64,000 bases of DNA from Frigidibacter oleivorans (GTDB lineage Bacteria > Pseudomonadota > Alphaproteobacteria > Rhodobacterales > Rhodobacteraceae). Below, in pieces: positions 44,020-54,334 of the stretch. The notes below the pieces were generated by a model. It worked only from the letters and a program-made list of their open reading frames with translations, had not been told where the DNA came from and did not search any database. Every line of letters begins with the position of its first letter. Positions within the stretch are counted from its first letter, which is position 1. The stretch lies in NCBI RefSeq assembly GCF_003993775.1, contig NZ_RJRZ01000002.1, forward strand, positions 124,001 through 188,000, read 5' to 3'. Made by a program: the position numbers and the translations under genes.

Positions 44020-45427
44020 GGGGCGTCTCCTTCGCGGGTTCGGGATTGGCCGGGCCGGGGGTGATGCCCGCGGTCCGGATCGGCGCATCGACCAGTTCCT
44101 GTTCGTCGACCTCGGGCAGGCGCGCCATCAGCCGCAGCAGGTAGAAGACCCCGGTGCCGAAGATCAGGAAATAGACGACGACGAAGGCCACCAGCGACGC
44201 GCCCACCGCCGGGGCCGAGACGGGCGACAGGCTGTCCGCCGTCAGCATATGGCCATAGACCGTCCAGGGCTGACGCCCCACCTCGGTCGTGACCCAGCCC
44301 GCCAGCACCGCGACGAAGCCCATCGGCCCCATCGCCAGCGCATAGCGGTGCAGCCACGGGCTGTGATGCAGCCGGCCACGCAGGAACTGGACCAGCGCAA
44401 AGCCGCCCAGCCCCAGCATGGCGAAGCCCAGTGCCACCATGACGCGGAACGACCAGAACACGATCGGCACCGGCGGCTGTTCGTCGCGCGGGATGGTGTC
44501 CAGACCCGCCAGCGGCGCATTCAGGTCGTGCTTCAGGATCAGCGAGGACAGTTTCGGTATTTCCACCGCATAGCGCACCGTCTGCGCCTCCTGGTCCGGA
44601 AGGCCGAACAGGATCAGCGGCGCGCCCTCGGGATGGCTTTCGAAATGCCCCTCCATCGCCATGACCTTGGCGGGCTGGTGTTCCAGCGTGTTCAGCCCGT
44701 GCATGTCGCCGGCGAAGATCTGGATCGGCGCGACCACCAGGATCATGCCCATCGCCATGGTGAACATGCGATGCACCTCGGCCACGTCGCGGCCGCGCAG
44801 CTTGTGCCATGCCGCGACCCCGCCCACGACCAGCGCCGTGGTCAGGTAGGCCGCCAGCACCATATGCACCAGCCGGTAGGGGAAGGAGGGGTTGAAGATC
44901 ACCGCCCACCAGTCCACCGGCACGAACTGCCCGACCTCGTTGATCGCAAAGCCCGCGGGCGTCTGCATCCAGCTGTTCACGGCGAGGATCCAGGTCGCCG
45001 ACAGCAGCGTGCCGAAGGCCACCATCAGCGTGGCGAACAGGTGCAGCCCCTCGCCCACCCGCTTGCGCCCGAACAGCATGATCCCCAGGAACCCGGCCTC
45101 GAGGAAGAAGGCCGTCAGCACCTCATAGCCCATCAGCGGCCCGATCACCGGCCCGGCCTTGTCGGAGAAGGCCGCCCAGTTGGTGCCGAACTGGTAGGAC
45201 ATGACGATGCCCGACACGACGCCCATGCCGAAGGACAGGGCAAAGATCGTCTTCCAGAAATCGAAGAGCCGCAGATAGACCCGCTCGCGCGTCGTCAGCC
45301 ACAGCCCCAGCAACACCGCCAGAAAGCTGGCAAGGCCGATGGTGAAGGCCGGAAAGACGATGTGGAAGGCGACGGTGAAGGCGAACTGCATCCGCGCCAG
45401 CACCTCCGCGTCGAAAGCGTCGAACAT
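44009..45427 (-). CDS. cydA: Cytochrome bd-type (Cio) quinol oxidase subunit I
   Basis: Haem-bearing subunit that oxidises ubiquinol and reduces oxygen to water. 472 residues. RMQFAFTVAFHIVFPAFTIG carries the haem ligand His22. GYEVLTAFFLEAGFLGIMLF is the proton-channel Glu region, FPYRLVHMVLAAYLTTALVV another haem ligand segment, and GWVTTEVGRQPWTVYG the signature. The region between helices 6 and 7 is short, as in CioA. The order cioA-cioB-DUF2474 is typical. I see no FNR-type TTGAT-N4-ATCAA box in the 286-base gap to sodC. Confidence 0.94.
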   Translation of the reverse strand: MFDAFDAEVLARMQFAFTVAFHIVFPAFTIGLASFLAVLLGLWLTTRERVYLRLFDFWKTIFALSFGMGVVSGIVMSYQFGTNWAAFSDKAGPVIGPLMGYEVLTAFFLEAGFLGIMLFGRKRVGEGLHLFATLMVAFGTLLSATWILAVNSWMQTPAGFAINEVGQFVPVDWWAVIFNPSFPYRLVHMVLAAYLTTALVVGGVAAWHKLRGRDVAEVHRMFTMAMGMILVVAPIQIFAGDMHGLNTLEHQPAKVMAMEGHFESHPEGAPLILFGLPDQEAQTVRYAVEIPKLSSLILKHDLNAPLAGLDTIPRDEQPPVPIVFWSFRVMVALGFAMLGLGGFALVQFLRGRLHHSPWLHRYALAMGPMGFVAVLAGWVTTEVGRQPWTVYGHMLTADSLSPVSAPAVGASLVAFVVVYFLIFGTGVFYLLRLMARLPEVDEQELVDAPIRTAGITPGPANPEPAKETPHAL

Positions 45428-45713
45428 CGGTTTTCCCTTCTTGTCGGCGGCGGCCCAGGGGGTCGCGTCCCTGAACATATTCTGCCTTGTAAATGTGTAG
45501 ATTGCACCCTTCATCGAGGGACGTGTCGTCGCAGCGCGTCGGCAGGTCGCAGCGGCAGGGTGCCGCGGCGGGTGACGCATCGGGTCCCCGGGCCGGATCG
45601 TGCCTGTCTCGTCCCGGAACATCGCGCGGCGGGGGCTGTTCCCTTTAGGCGGGCGTCGGGATGCCACAGCCGGTGCCGCGCCCGGAAATTCATGTTCGAC
45701 CGAAAGGAACGCC

Positions 45714-46286
45714 ATGTCCCGCACCAGCCTCGCCACAGCCCCGGCCGCCTGCGCCGCCGCCCTTGCGGCGCTGCTCGCCTCGCCCGCCGCGGCGCAGGAC
45801 GCGCCCGCGCAGACAGCGCCCACGAACAGCGATCCCGCCATGGCCTCCGGCACGGCCGAGTTCATCGACGCCGAAGGTGCCTCGCTCGGCAGCGCCGAAC
45901 TGACGGCCACGCCGCATGGGGTGCTGATCGCGCTCGACATGACCGGCCTGCCGCCCGAGGGCTGGGTCGCCTTCCACATCCACGAAGGCACCGCCTGCGA
46001 CCCCGGCGAGCGGTTCGAGACGGCGGGCGGGCATTTCAATCCCAACGAGTCCGACCACGGCTTCATGGTCGAGACCGGCCCGCATGCCGGCGACATGCCG
46101 AACCAGTGGGTCGACAGCGACGGCAACCTGCGCAGCGAGGTGTTCAACACCTTCGTGACGCTGGGCGATGGCGCGCCGGGTGATGTCTCGGGCCATGTGC
46201 TGATGCTGCATGCCGAACCCGACGACTATGAATCGCAGCCCGCGGGCGGCGCCGGCGAACGGCTGGCCTGCGCGGTCATCGAGTAG
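45714..46286 (+). CDS. sodC: Cu/Zn superoxide dismutase
   Basis: Periplasmic enzyme converting superoxide to hydrogen peroxide and oxygen. 190 residues. A signal peptide (about 1-28, ASPAAAQ-DA) precedes the fold. Copper and zinc motifs are WVAFHIHEGTACDP, TAGGHFNPNESDHGF and HAGDMPN, with HVLMLHAEPDDYESQPAGG and the disulfide Cys in LACAVIE. GAAAGGAA precedes the ATG. Divergent from the quinol oxidase genes. A GGAAC-N16-TGTT at 45616-45640 is a weak EcfG-like match. Confidence 0.94.
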   Translation: MSRTSLATAPAACAAALAALLASPAAAQDAPAQTAPTNSDPAMASGTAEFIDAEGASLGSAELTATPHGVLIALDMTGLPPEGWVAFHIHEGTACDPGERFETAGGHFNPNESDHGFMVETGPHAGDMPNQWVDSDGNLRSEVFNTFVTLGDGAPGDVSGHVLMLHAEPDDYESQPAGGAGERLACAVIE

Positions 46287-46312
46287 GGGACGCCGCGCGG
46301 CCGGGCCGGCGC

Positions 46313-47611
46313 TCAGGCCGCGGCGGGGACCGGGGCGCGGCGGCCTGTGCCGCCGTGCCGCAGATAGCGCGCATAGCCCAGATCGGCGGCCGCGATATCG
46401 GTCGCCCGCCCCGACATCTGGTCCGCCAGCAGCCGGGCCGAACCCGCTGCCATCGTCCAGCCCAGCGTGCCGTGGCCGGTGTTCAGCCACAGCCCGGCCA
46501 CCGGCGTGGGTCCGACCACAGGCGTGCCATCCGGCGTCATCGGGCGCAGGCCGCACCAGAACTGTGCCGTCGCCGCATCGCCGCCGCCCACGAACATCTC
46601 ACCCACGGATTTTTCCAGCGTCGCCCGACGGGATTTGCGCAGCGACAGGTCGAAGCCGGCGATCTCCGCCAGACCGCCCACGCGGATGCGGTCGCCCAGC
46701 CGGGTGATCGCCACCTTGTACGTCTCGTCCATCACCGTCGACACCGGGGCGCGGGATTCGTCGCGGATCGGCATGGTCAGCGAATAGCCCTTCACCGGAT
46801 AGACCGGCAGGCGCAGCCCCAGGGGCGCCACCGCCCGCGGCGAATGGCTGCCAAGCGCCACCACCACCGCATCGGCGGCCAGCGGCCCGTCGGAGGTCAG
46901 CACGCCGGTCACCCGCCCGGCCTCGGCGATCAGCCGGGTGACGGCGACGCCATAGCGCAGGGTCACGCCCTTGGATGCGGCCAGCGGGGCCAGCGCCGCG
47001 GTGAACTTGAAACAGTCGCCGGTCTCATCCCCCGGCAGGCGCAGCCCGCCCGCAATCCGGTCGGCCGCCCCGGCCAGACCCGGTTCGGCGGCAAGACAGC
47101 CGGCACGGTCCAGCACCTCGAACGCCACGCCATCGGCCCGCAGCACGGCGATGTCCTTGGCCGCGGCCTCGACCTGTTTGTCGCTGCGGAACACCTGCAG
47201 GGTGCCCTGCATCCGTTCGTCATAGCGGATGCCGGTTTCGGCGCGCAGCGCGATCAGCCGGTCGCGGCTGTATTCGGCCAGCCGGACCATCCGGCTCTTG
47301 TTGCGGGCATAGGCGGCGGCGTTGCAGTTAGCCAGCATCCGCGCCATCCAGGCCAGTTTCACCGGATCGGGCGCGAGACCCACGACCAGCGGCGCATGGC
47401 GCTGGAAGGCCCATTTCAGCGCCTTCAGCGGAATGCCGGGCGCGGCCCATGGCGCGGAGTAGCCGGGGCTGACCTCGCCCGCATTGGCAAAGCTCGTCTC
47501 CAGCGCCGGGCCGGGCTGCCGGTCCAGCACCGTCACCTCATGCCCCGCCCGGGCGAGTTCATATGCGGTGGTGATGCCGATGACACCCGCCCCGAGGACG
47601 ACGACCTTCAT
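46313..47611 (-). CDS. dadA: D-amino acid dehydrogenase
   Basis: FAD enzyme that oxidises D-amino acids (typically D-alanine) to keto acids, feeding electrons to quinones. 432 residues: [20 protein letters not shown] (FAD fold), [40 protein letters not shown] and [20 protein letters not shown], all DadA hallmarks. I chose the ATG at the FAD motif; a frame extension would add MQQEFPV. No alanine racemase or Lrp gene is adjacent. Confidence 0.93.
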   Translation of the reverse strand: MKVVVLGAGVIGITTAYELARAGHEVTVLDRQPGPALETSFANAGEVSPGYSAPWAAPGIPLKALKWAFQRHAPLVVGLAPDPVKLAWMARMLANCNAAAYARNKSRMVRLAEYSRDRLIALRAETGIRYDERMQGTLQVFRSDKQVEAAAKDIAVLRADGVAFEVLDRAGCLAAEPGLAGAADRIAGGLRLPGDETGDCFKFTAALAPLAASKGVTLRYGVAVTRLIAEAGRVTGVLTSDGPLAADAVVVALGSHSPRAVAPLGLRLPVYPVKGYSLTMPIRDESRAPVSTVMDETYKVAITRLGDRIRVGGLAEIAGFDLSLRKSRRATLEKSVGEMFVGGGDAATAQFWCGLRPMTPDGTPVVGPTPVAGLWLNTGHGTLGWTMAAGSARLLADQMSGRATDIAAADLGYARYLRHGGTGRRAPVPAAA

Positions 47612-47787
47612 GACCGGAAACTCCTGCTGCACCTGTTCGCGTGGTGCGGCAGAAGATGCATCCGCCGCGACGGAATGTGCTGGCGAACTTGGCCGCCGGA
47701 TCGGGGATCTGCGGCGGAATCTACGGCGGAATACGTTTCGGCAGCAAGATCATTCGCGCGAGTAGCCGAATCACCGCCGTCTGTCCC

Positions 47788-48552
47788 TCAGCCGGCCCCG
47801 GCCTCGCCCGAATCTTCTGTCGTGACCAGCCGGTAGTCGCGCAGCGCCTCGGCATCCAGCAGGAAGATCTCGTCGGGCGGCGTCGTCAGCGCATCGCGCA
47901 TCAGCATCGGGTCGACGCCCATCCGGTCCAGATAATCCATCACCGCCGCCTGCCCGCGCTGCACATCCTCGACGGCGAGGAAGGCGGGCAGGATCGAGTT
48001 TTCGCCGAAATAGTGCTGGTGCACGCCCACCCGCCCGCCCTCGGCCACCCGCCGCTCCACCCCGCCGGCGAGAATATAGGGACAGGCCGACAGGCAGACC
48101 GCGCCCTCGGCCACCTCGGTCGCCATTCCCGCGGCCCGCGTGGCGCGGCCGATTTCCAGCGCATCCGCCACCGAGCCGCCGGAACTGTCCAGCCGCAACA
48201 GCGTCGCCCGCGCGCCGGCATCGCGCCGTTCCTGCAGATAGGCGGCAAAGCGGTCGGCATCGCCCTCGGCGATCTGGCCCAGCAGGGTGACGGCGGTGCC
48301 GTCGGCAGAAAATTCCAGCCGTTCCGGCATCGGCTGCATCGCGGGGGCGCCCGGCGTGCCGCCTGGGCGGACATCGGGGCGGTAGGGGCGCGTGGCGGGG
48401 CCGCTGCCGGGCGGGGCGAAGGTCGCCGGATCGGCGGCCTGACGCGCCGCGGGCGCAAGGTCCAGCGCCACCACCGCCAGCGCGATGGCGATCTGGCCCA
48501 CCATCACCGCGCGCAGGGCGCGGTCGGGCGTGCTGCGCCGCGCCTCGGTCAT
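47788..48552 (-). CDS. Membrane-anchored ClpP-fold (COG3904-like) protein
   Basis: A 254-residue protein with an N-terminal signal-anchor helix (AVMVGQIAIALAVVALDLA, about 15-33), a Pro-rich linker and a ClpP/crotonase-like domain. Fold landmarks are LLRLDSSGGSVADALEIGRA (oxyanion-type Gly-Gly) and AVCLSACPYILAGGVERRVA, where Ser-Ala-Cys occupies the nucleophile position. VGVHQHYFG has His at a plausible triad place, and DEIFLLDAEALRDYRLVT closes it. This predicts a periplasmic serine protease or an inactive relative. Start codon overlaps the stop of the upstream four-helix membrane gene, so the two are coupled. Substrate unknown. Confidence 0.75.
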   Translation of the reverse strand: MTEARRSTPDRALRAVMVGQIAIALAVVALDLAPAARQAADPATFAPPGSGPATRPYRPDVRPGGTPGAPAMQPMPERLEFSADGTAVTLLGQIAEGDADRFAAYLQERRDAGARATLLRLDSSGGSVADALEIGRATRAAGMATEVAEGAVCLSACPYILAGGVERRVAEGGRVGVHQHYFGENSILPAFLAVEDVQRGQAAVMDYLDRMGVDPMLMRDALTTPPDEIFLLDAEALRDYRLVTTEDSGEAGAG

Positions 48553-49862
48553 GGCCGGTCCGGACCCGGCTGGTCCAGCGGATGCTGGCCCGGCAGGCTG
48601 CGCACCGTGGCCAGCGCCGCGCGCAGTTCGGCGACGGTCATCGTATCCTCGACCGTGCTGTCGCCGCGCCCGGCCCGGATCGCGGCCTGCGTCACCATCA
48701 GGATGAAGACCAGCACCGCGGGCAGCAGGTCGATGGCCACGGCGCCCGCCCAGCTGGGAATGAAGTTGCCGGCATAGCGGATCACCGCATCGGCGGCCGA
48801 GATCGGGGTATAGACCGTCTCGTCCGGCTGCGGCAGGGCGATGACCTCGGCCGCGGCCGCCGCCAGCGTCTGTGCCCGCAGCGCGACCAGCCCCAGCACG
48901 GAATCGATGGTGCTGGCCTGACTGCTGCGCGCCAGTTCGCTGCCGCCGTCGAGTTCCGGCAGCACCACCGAATCCGCCAGATCCTGCGCCGCCCGGTCCA
49001 CCAGCGGGGCCACGTTCAGCTGCCGCAGCTGGGCCACGATCCCCGACAGGCGCACCGCCTCTTCCGAGAAGCGCACCGACCGTTCCTCGACCGGACCCGG
49101 CTCCACTGTCAGCGCTCGCATCCGGCTGAGGATGCGGTTGCCCTCGGCAAAGGCGGTGGCAATGGGTTCGTCCTGCGCCGCGATCTGCGATTCCAGCGCG
49201 GCCAGTTCCGCGGCCTTCTGGGTCAGCACCCGGAACACCGCGCCCTGGCCGGCAAAGCCCGACAGGCCGCCCCCGGCCTCCTGTTCCGAAAGGTCGCCGA
49301 AGCTCTGGCTGACGCGCGACACGTCCCGCGCCAGCCCCTGTCCCGCGACGGCATTGGACTGCGCCCGTTCCAGCGCCGCCTGATAGGTCTGCACCGTGGT
49401 CGCCAGATGCTGTTCCACCGCCGCGGACCCGGCCAGCGCCGCGGCGTTCAGCCAGGAGGACATGGCGACGATGGCCAGACAGCCCAGACCCATCGACAGG
49501 AACAGCCCCACCCGCGCCGCCGCGGTGCGCACCGCCGGCAGAAGCCGCATCATGTAGGACCAGAAGACGAAGATCCCGACCGAGACGGCGATGGAATAGG
49601 AGAGCGCCGCGAAGGTGGTCCAGACGCCGCTGCCGTCCAGCAGCGTCCGCACGCCCAGATAGGTGTAAATGCCCGAGGCCGCCGACAGCACGCCCAGGGC
49701 GGTGCCGGTGAAGCTGTCCAGCCAAGTCAGGTGCCGTTCCAGTTCGCGCGCGTGGCGGATACCGGGGCGTTCCGCAACGGCGGCACCGGGCGCTTCGGCA
49801 TAGGCAGGGTCGATCCGGGCGGGATGCGGCGGGGCGGGGTGCGCGGTCAGATCCTCGGGCAT
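48549..49862 (-). CDS. Uncharacterised 4-TM membrane protein with large helical domain
   Basis: I do not recognise a named family. The 437-residue protein has a Pro/Ala-rich cytoplasmic N-terminus and three membrane helices (about 52-74 FTGTALGVLSAASGIYTYLG; 82-107 AALSYSIAVSVGIFVFWSYM; 118-142 GLFLSMGLGCLAIVAMSSWL). A helical, Ala/Gln/Glu-rich domain of about 230 residues follows, with coiled-coil character (LTQKAAELAALESQIAAQDE), probably outside the membrane. A fourth helix (about 376-400, AIDLLPAVLVFILMVTQAAI) and a short tail end the protein. I use the ATG with GGAGA four bases ahead. It is translationally coupled to the ClpP-fold gene, so it may be its membrane platform or substrate receptor. 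Confidence 0.7.
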   Translation of the reverse strand: MPEDLTAHPAPPHPARIDPAYAEAPGAAVAERPGIRHARELERHLTWLDSFTGTALGVLSAASGIYTYLGVRTLLDGSGVWTTFAALSYSIAVSVGIFVFWSYMMRLLPAVRTAAARVGLFLSMGLGCLAIVAMSSWLNAAALAGSAAVEQHLATTVQTYQAALERAQSNAVAGQGLARDVSRVSQSFGDLSEQEAGGGLSGFAGQGAVFRVLTQKAAELAALESQIAAQDEPIATAFAEGNRILSRMRALTVEPGPVEERSVRFSEEAVRLSGIVAQLRQLNVAPLVDRAAQDLADSVVLPELDGGSELARSSQASTIDSVLGLVALRAQTLAAAAAEVIALPQPDETVYTPISAADAVIRYAGNFIPSWAGAVAIDLLPAVLVFILMVTQAAIRAGRGDSTVEDTMTVAELRAALATVRSLPGQHPLDQPGPDRP

Positions 49863-49985
49863 CGGGTCTCCAGCGGGGGCCGCGACCACAATTCCGCGCG
49901 GAATCCCGGAAATCTAGACGATCCTGCGCGGGGTAAAAGCCCTCGGCCGCCCCGCGCCGGTCAACTGCGCGCGAGCCGGCCGTGG

Positions 49986-50013
49986 CGTTTCGTCGGCGGG
50001 AGTATCCCGGGGG
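49986..50013. repeat. Degenerate copy of the grpE-mutS intergenic repeat
   Basis: Contains CGTCGGCGGGAGTATCCCGG, resembling copy 2 at 36975-37002 with several mismatches and the same orientation. Lies 17 bases before the argG stop codon. Confidence 0.5.
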
Positions 50014-50029
50014 CGGCCGCCCGCGTCGG

Positions 50030-51262
50030 TCAGCCCTTCTGCGCGACCCGGGCGTTGCGGGTGGCGATCAGCTTCAGCCGCAGCGCGTTGAGGTGGATGA
50101 ACCCCGCCGCGTCGCGCTGGTCATAGGCGCCGGCATCCTCCTCGAAGGTCACGTGCTTCTCGCTGTAAAGCGACTCGTCCGACCAGCGCGCGATCACCCG
50201 CGCCATGCCCTTGTAGAGCTTCAGGCGGACCGTGCCCGAAACATGTTCCTGCGTCTTGTCGATCAGCGCCTGCAGCGCCTCGCGTTCCGGGCTGAACCAG
50301 AAGCCGTTGTAGATCAGTTCCGCATAGCGCGGCATGATCGAATCCTTCAGGTGGCCCGAGCCGCTGTCCAGCGTGATCTGCTCGATGCCGCGATGCGCCG
50401 CCAGCAGGATGGTGCCGCCGGGGGTTTCGTAAAGACCGCGGGATTTCATGCCGACGAAGCGGTTCTCGACGAAATCCAGCAGGCCGATGCCATGCTTGCC
50501 GCCCAGTTCGTTCAGCCGGGTCAGGATGGTGGCGGGCGACAGCGCCTGGCCGTCGATGGCGACGGCATCGCCCTTGTCGAAGGTGATCTCGATGATCTCG
50601 GCGGTGTCGGGCGCCTCTTCCACCGGCACGATGCGCTGCGCGACGTAGTCGGGCGCCTCTTCGGCGGGGTTTTCCAGCACCGTGCCTTCGGACGAGGTGT
50701 GCAGCAGGTTCGCATCGACCGAGAAGGGCGCCTCGCCGCGCTTGTTCTTGGCGATCGGGATCTGGTTGGCCTCGGCAAATTCCAGCAGCTTCGTGCGGCT
50801 GGTCAGGTCCCACAGCCGCCAGGGCGCGATGACCTTGATCGCCGGATCGAGCGCCGCGACCCCCAGTTCGAAGCGCACCTGATCGTTGCCCTTGCCGGTG
50901 GCGCCATGGGCGACGGCATCCGCCCCCGTTTCCTGCGCGATCCGTACGAGGTGCTGCGAGATCAGGGGCCGGGCGATCGAGGTGCCCAGCAGGTATTCGC
51001 CCTCGTAGAGCGCGTTGGCCCGGAACATCGGGAAGACGAAGTCGCGCACGAATTCCTCGCGCACGTCGACGATGTGGATGTTCTCGGGCTTGATCCCCAG
51101 CAGCAGCGCCTTCTGCCGCGCCGGCTCCAACTCCTCGCCCTGGCCCAGATCGGCGGTGAAGGTCACCACCTCGCAGCCATATTCCGTCTGCAGCCATTTC
51201 AGGATGATCGAGGTATCGAGGCCGCCGGAATAGGCGAGCACGACTTTCTTGGGCGCGGACAT
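50030..51262 (-). CDS. argG: Argininosuccinate synthase
   Basis: Joins citrulline and aspartate using ATP in arginine synthesis. 410 residues: PP-loop AYSGGLDTS (10-18), [20 protein letters not shown], the signature [15 protein letters not shown] and the tetramer region [13 protein letters not shown]. The ATG giving [13 protein letters not shown] is standard. Divergent from the HWE kinase gene. Confidence 0.97.
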   Translation of the reverse strand: MSAPKKVVLAYSGGLDTSIILKWLQTEYGCEVVTFTADLGQGEELEPARQKALLLGIKPENIHIVDVREEFVRDFVFPMFRANALYEGEYLLGTSIARPLISQHLVRIAQETGADAVAHGATGKGNDQVRFELGVAALDPAIKVIAPWRLWDLTSRTKLLEFAEANQIPIAKNKRGEAPFSVDANLLHTSSEGTVLENPAEEAPDYVAQRIVPVEEAPDTAEIIEITFDKGDAVAIDGQALSPATILTRLNELGGKHGIGLLDFVENRFVGMKSRGLYETPGGTILLAAHRGIEQITLDSGSGHLKDSIMPRYAELIYNGFWFSPEREALQALIDKTQEHVSGTVRLKLYKGMARVIARWSDESLYSEKHVTFEEDAGAYDQRDAAGFIHLNALRLKLIATRNARVAQKG

Positions 51263-51404
51263 CGGCGGCTCCGTGGGGTCAGGGTCAACTGGCTCGCCGG
51301 AATAGGCAGTTTTGCCCCGTGCAGCAAGGGCGGCGGCCCGCAGGGGGACGGTAAACTTGTACCCGGGGCAATGTGCCCCCGGCGGCGCGCCCTGCCGCCC
51401 GGGC

Positions 51405-51432
51405 TTGCGGGGGGCAGGCGCTTGGCTATGCT
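51405..51432 (+). promoter_or_regulatory. Putative promoter of the HWE kinase gene
   Basis: TTGCGG (51405-51410), 16-base spacer, TATGCT (51427-51432), about 43 bases before the ATG. Confidence 0.45.
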
Positions 51433-51474
51433 GGGCTTGGCCATGCCGGACCGGCATGCCGCGAAAGGAAGACC

Positions 51475-52971
51475 ATGTTTTCGGCCAATACCGAATGCGC
51501 CCGGCTGATGCGCGAATTCGACTGGGCGGCCAATCCGCTCGGCCCCGCCGAAAGCTGGCCGCCGGAATTGCGCACGCTCGTCAGCGTCATGCACGGGTCC
51601 GGCCAGCCGATGTTCCTGACCTGGGGGCCGGAACAGATCATGCTGTACAACGACGGCTATGCCGAAATGTGCGAGGCGCGGCACCCGGCCATCGGCAAGA
51701 CCTTCCGCGAGTTGTGGTACGACATCTGGGACGATGTCTCGCCGATCCTGTTCCGCGCCTATGCCGGGCAGGGGACGCAGATGGATGACATCTCTTTCAT
51801 CATGCACCGCAACGGCTATCCGGAAGAGACGCATTTCGCCTTTTCCTATACCCCCGTGAAGAGCGAGAGGGGCGAGGTGCTGGGCATGTTCTGTTGCTGC
51901 ACCGAAACCACCGCGCAGGTCATGGCCCGCCGGCGCGAGGAGCAGGAACGCGAGATCCTCTATACCTGCTTCCGGCTGTCGCCCGGGGCTGTGGCGCTGT
52001 TGCGCGGGCCGAAGCACGAATTTCGCATGGTCAACCGGGCCTATTCCGAACTGATCGGGTTCCGCGACGTGATTGGCAAGCCGGTGGCCGAGGCGCTGCC
52101 CGAGGTGGTGGAGCAGGGCTATGTCGATCTGCTGGACCGCGTGTACGAAACGGGCGAGCCGCATGTCGGCGAGGGCGTGACGATCACGCTGCAGCGCGAC
52201 CGGGACAGGCCCCCGCAGCAGCGCGTGCTGGATTTCGTCTTTCAGCCCTTCCCGGACGACACCGGGGCGACCGCCGGCGTGCTGGTGCAGGCGGTGGACG
52301 TGACCGACCGGCACGAGGCGGAACGGCGCCAGCAGATCGTCAATGCCGAACTGTCGCACCGGATGAAGAACCAGCTGGCCGTCGTGCGGGCGCTGGTGTC
52401 GCAGACGCTGCGCACCGTCGACAACACCAAGGCCGCGCTGTCGGCGGTGGGCGAGCGGCTGATGGCCCTGTCGCGGGCGCAGGACCTGCTTCTGGGCGTG
52501 GGCAGCGGCGATGGCGAGGTGGGCGCGCTGGTGGCGGTGGCGCTGGAACCCTGGCAGGCGGAACCGGGCCGCATGTCCTTCGGCGGACCGCCTGTCCCGA
52601 TCGCGCCGCAGGCGATGCCGGCGCTGGCGCTGATCCTGTATGAACTGGCGACCAACGCGGTGAAGCACGGTGCGCTCGCCGCCCCGGACGGGCATGTCGC
52701 GCTCGACTGGACCATCGACCGGACGGGGGGCGAGCCGGTCTTCACGCTGTGCTGGCGCGAAAGCGGCAACCGCGACGTGCTGCGGCGCCCGCCGGACCCG
52801 CGGCACCGGGGGGCAGGCCTGCGCCTGATCGCGGCCAGCGCCGGCTCGCTGGGCGGCACCCATGAACAGGAGATCGGCGAGGAAGGGGCGCAGTTCCTGC
52901 TGCGGGTGCCGCTGTCCGCCCTGTCCCGGTCCGCGGGGGCGCCGCGGCCGCTCGCCTCGGCCGCGGGCTGA
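51475..52971 (+). CDS. Soluble PAS-HWE histidine kinase
   Basis: A 498-residue cytosolic kinase without membrane helices. PAS-like domain 1 is at about 20-150 ([20 protein letters not shown], an opening common in HWE kinases; [20 protein letters not shown]). PAS domain 2 is at about 160-280 ([32 protein letters not shown]). The HWE dimerisation box [20 protein letters not shown] contains His295, and the HATPase domain includes [25 protein letters not shown] precedes the ATG. No cognate receiver is adjacent; HWE kinases often feed PhyR, or the receiver-PP2C protein 3 kb away. Both are inferences. Confidence 0.88.
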   Translation: MFSANTECARLMREFDWAANPLGPAESWPPELRTLVSVMHGSGQPMFLTWGPEQIMLYNDGYAEMCEARHPAIGKTFRELWYDIWDDVSPILFRAYAGQGTQMDDISFIMHRNGYPEETHFAFSYTPVKSERGEVLGMFCCCTETTAQVMARRREEQEREILYTCFRLSPGAVALLRGPKHEFRMVNRAYSELIGFRDVIGKPVAEALPEVVEQGYVDLLDRVYETGEPHVGEGVTITLQRDRDRPPQQRVLDFVFQPFPDDTGATAGVLVQAVDVTDRHEAERRQQIVNAELSHRMKNQLAVVRALVSQTLRTVDNTKAALSAVGERLMALSRAQDLLLGVGSGDGEVGALVAVALEPWQAEPGRMSFGGPPVPIAPQAMPALALILYELATNAVKHGALAAPDGHVALDWTIDRTGGEPVFTLCWRESGNRDVLRRPPDPRHRGAGLRLIAASAGSLGGTHEQEIGEEGAQFLLRVPLSALSRSAGAPRPLASAAG

Positions 52972-53044
52972 GGCCGGGGAGACAGAGGCCGGGGCGGCGC
53001 CGGCCGAACTTGCTGTCGCGGCCGGTGGCGGCTATGCCCGCTCC

Positions 53045-54292
53045 ATGACCCGTTTTGCCGACGATGCCCGTTCCGCCACCGAATCCCTGCGCGGGTTGTT
53101 CCCTGCCACGCCGCTGCAGCGCAACGACTTCCTGTCGGACCGCCACGGCGCCGACATCTGGCTGAAGCGCGAGGATCTGACGCCGGTGCGCAGCTACAAG
53201 CTGCGCGGCGCCATCACCGCGATGCGGCGGATGCGGGCCGCCGATCCGCGGCTCGATCATTTCGTCTGTGCCAGCGCTGGCAACCATGCGCAGGGCGTGG
53301 CCTATGCCTGCCGGGAATTCGGGGTGCGGGGGACGATCTTCATGCCCGTGACGACGCCGCAGCAGAAGATCGACAAGACCCGCGCCTTCGGCGGTGCGCA
53401 GGTGGACATCCGGCTGACCGGCGACTGGTTCGACCAGACGCTCGCCGCCGCGCAGGCCTTCTGCGCCGAGGCGGGGGCGCGGTTCCTCGCCCCCTTCGAC
53501 GATGCCGACGTGATCCTGGGTCAGGCCTCGGTCGCGGTCGAGATGCTGGACCAGCTGGGCCGCGCGCCCGATCTGGTGGTGCTGCCCGTGGGCGGCGGCG
53601 GGCTGGCGGCGGGCATCGCCGGCGTTCTGGCCGACCGCGCGCCCGGGACGCAGTTGCGCTTCGTCGAACCGGCGGGGGGCGCGAGCCTGACGGCGGCGCT
53701 GGCGGCGGGCGCGCCGGTCACGCTGCCGCGCGTGAACAGCTTCGTCGACGGGGCGGCGGTGGCGCGGATCGGCGCGCTGCCCTTCGCGCGGCTTGCGGGC
53801 GTGGACCCGGCGCAGGTGCTGCTGGCGCCCGAGGACCGGATCTGCGGCACGATGATCGAGATGCTGAACGTCGAGGGCATCGTGCTAGAACCCGCGGGCG
53901 CCCTGTCCATCGACGTGCTGCCCCAGCTTGCGCCCGACATCGCCGGCAAGACCGTCGTCTGCGTGACCTCGGGCGGCAATTTCGACTTCGAGCGTCTGCC
54001 CGAGGTGCGCGAACGCGCGCAGCGTTTTGCCGGGCGGAAGAAGTATTTCATCCTGCGCCTGCCGCAGCGACCCGGCGCGCTGCGCGATTTCCTCGGCCTG
54101 CTGGGGCCGACGGATGACATCGCGCGCTTCGAGTACCTGAAGAAATCCGCCCGCAACTTCGGTTCGGTGCTGATCGGGATCGAGACGGCGGAAGCCGAGA
54201 ATTTCGCCCGGCTGGAGGCCGCGCTGCTGGAAGCCGGCTTCGTCTGGCGCGACATCACCGAGGACGAGACGCTGGCCGAGTTCCTGATCTGA
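53045..54292 (+). CDS. ilvA: Threonine ammonia-lyase (threonine deaminase)
   Basis: PLP enzyme converting threonine to 2-oxobutanoate, first step to isoleucine. 415 residues: LKREDLTPVRSYKLRGA with PLP Lys52, FVCASAGNHAQGVAYACREF, LPVGGGGLAAGI (phosphate cup), and a single C-terminal ACT-like regulatory domain from about 325 (YFILRLPQRPGALRDFLGLL). The single regulatory domain matches the short IlvA form. The longer frame upstream overlaps the kinase and was rejected. Confidence 0.94.
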   Translation: MTRFADDARSATESLRGLFPATPLQRNDFLSDRHGADIWLKREDLTPVRSYKLRGAITAMRRMRAADPRLDHFVCASAGNHAQGVAYACREFGVRGTIFMPVTTPQQKIDKTRAFGGAQVDIRLTGDWFDQTLAAAQAFCAEAGARFLAPFDDADVILGQASVAVEMLDQLGRAPDLVVLPVGGGGLAAGIAGVLADRAPGTQLRFVEPAGGASLTAALAAGAPVTLPRVNSFVDGAAVARIGALPFARLAGVDPAQVLLAPEDRICGTMIEMLNVEGIVLEPAGALSIDVLPQLAPDIAGKTVVCVTSGGNFDFERLPEVRERAQRFAGRKKYFILRLPQRPGALRDFLGLLGPTDDIARFEYLKKSARNFGSVLIGIETAEAENFARLEAALLEAGFVWRDITEDETLAEFLI

Positions 54293-54334
54293 CCGGCGCC
54301 GCCCATCCGGCGCCCGGGCAGCCGGGGCCGGCGG

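Noticed and set aside
45428-45713. FNR/Anr box for the quinol oxidase operon
   Set aside because: No TTGAT-N4-ATCAA or close variant was found in the gap, despite an AT-richer patch near 45.49 kb.
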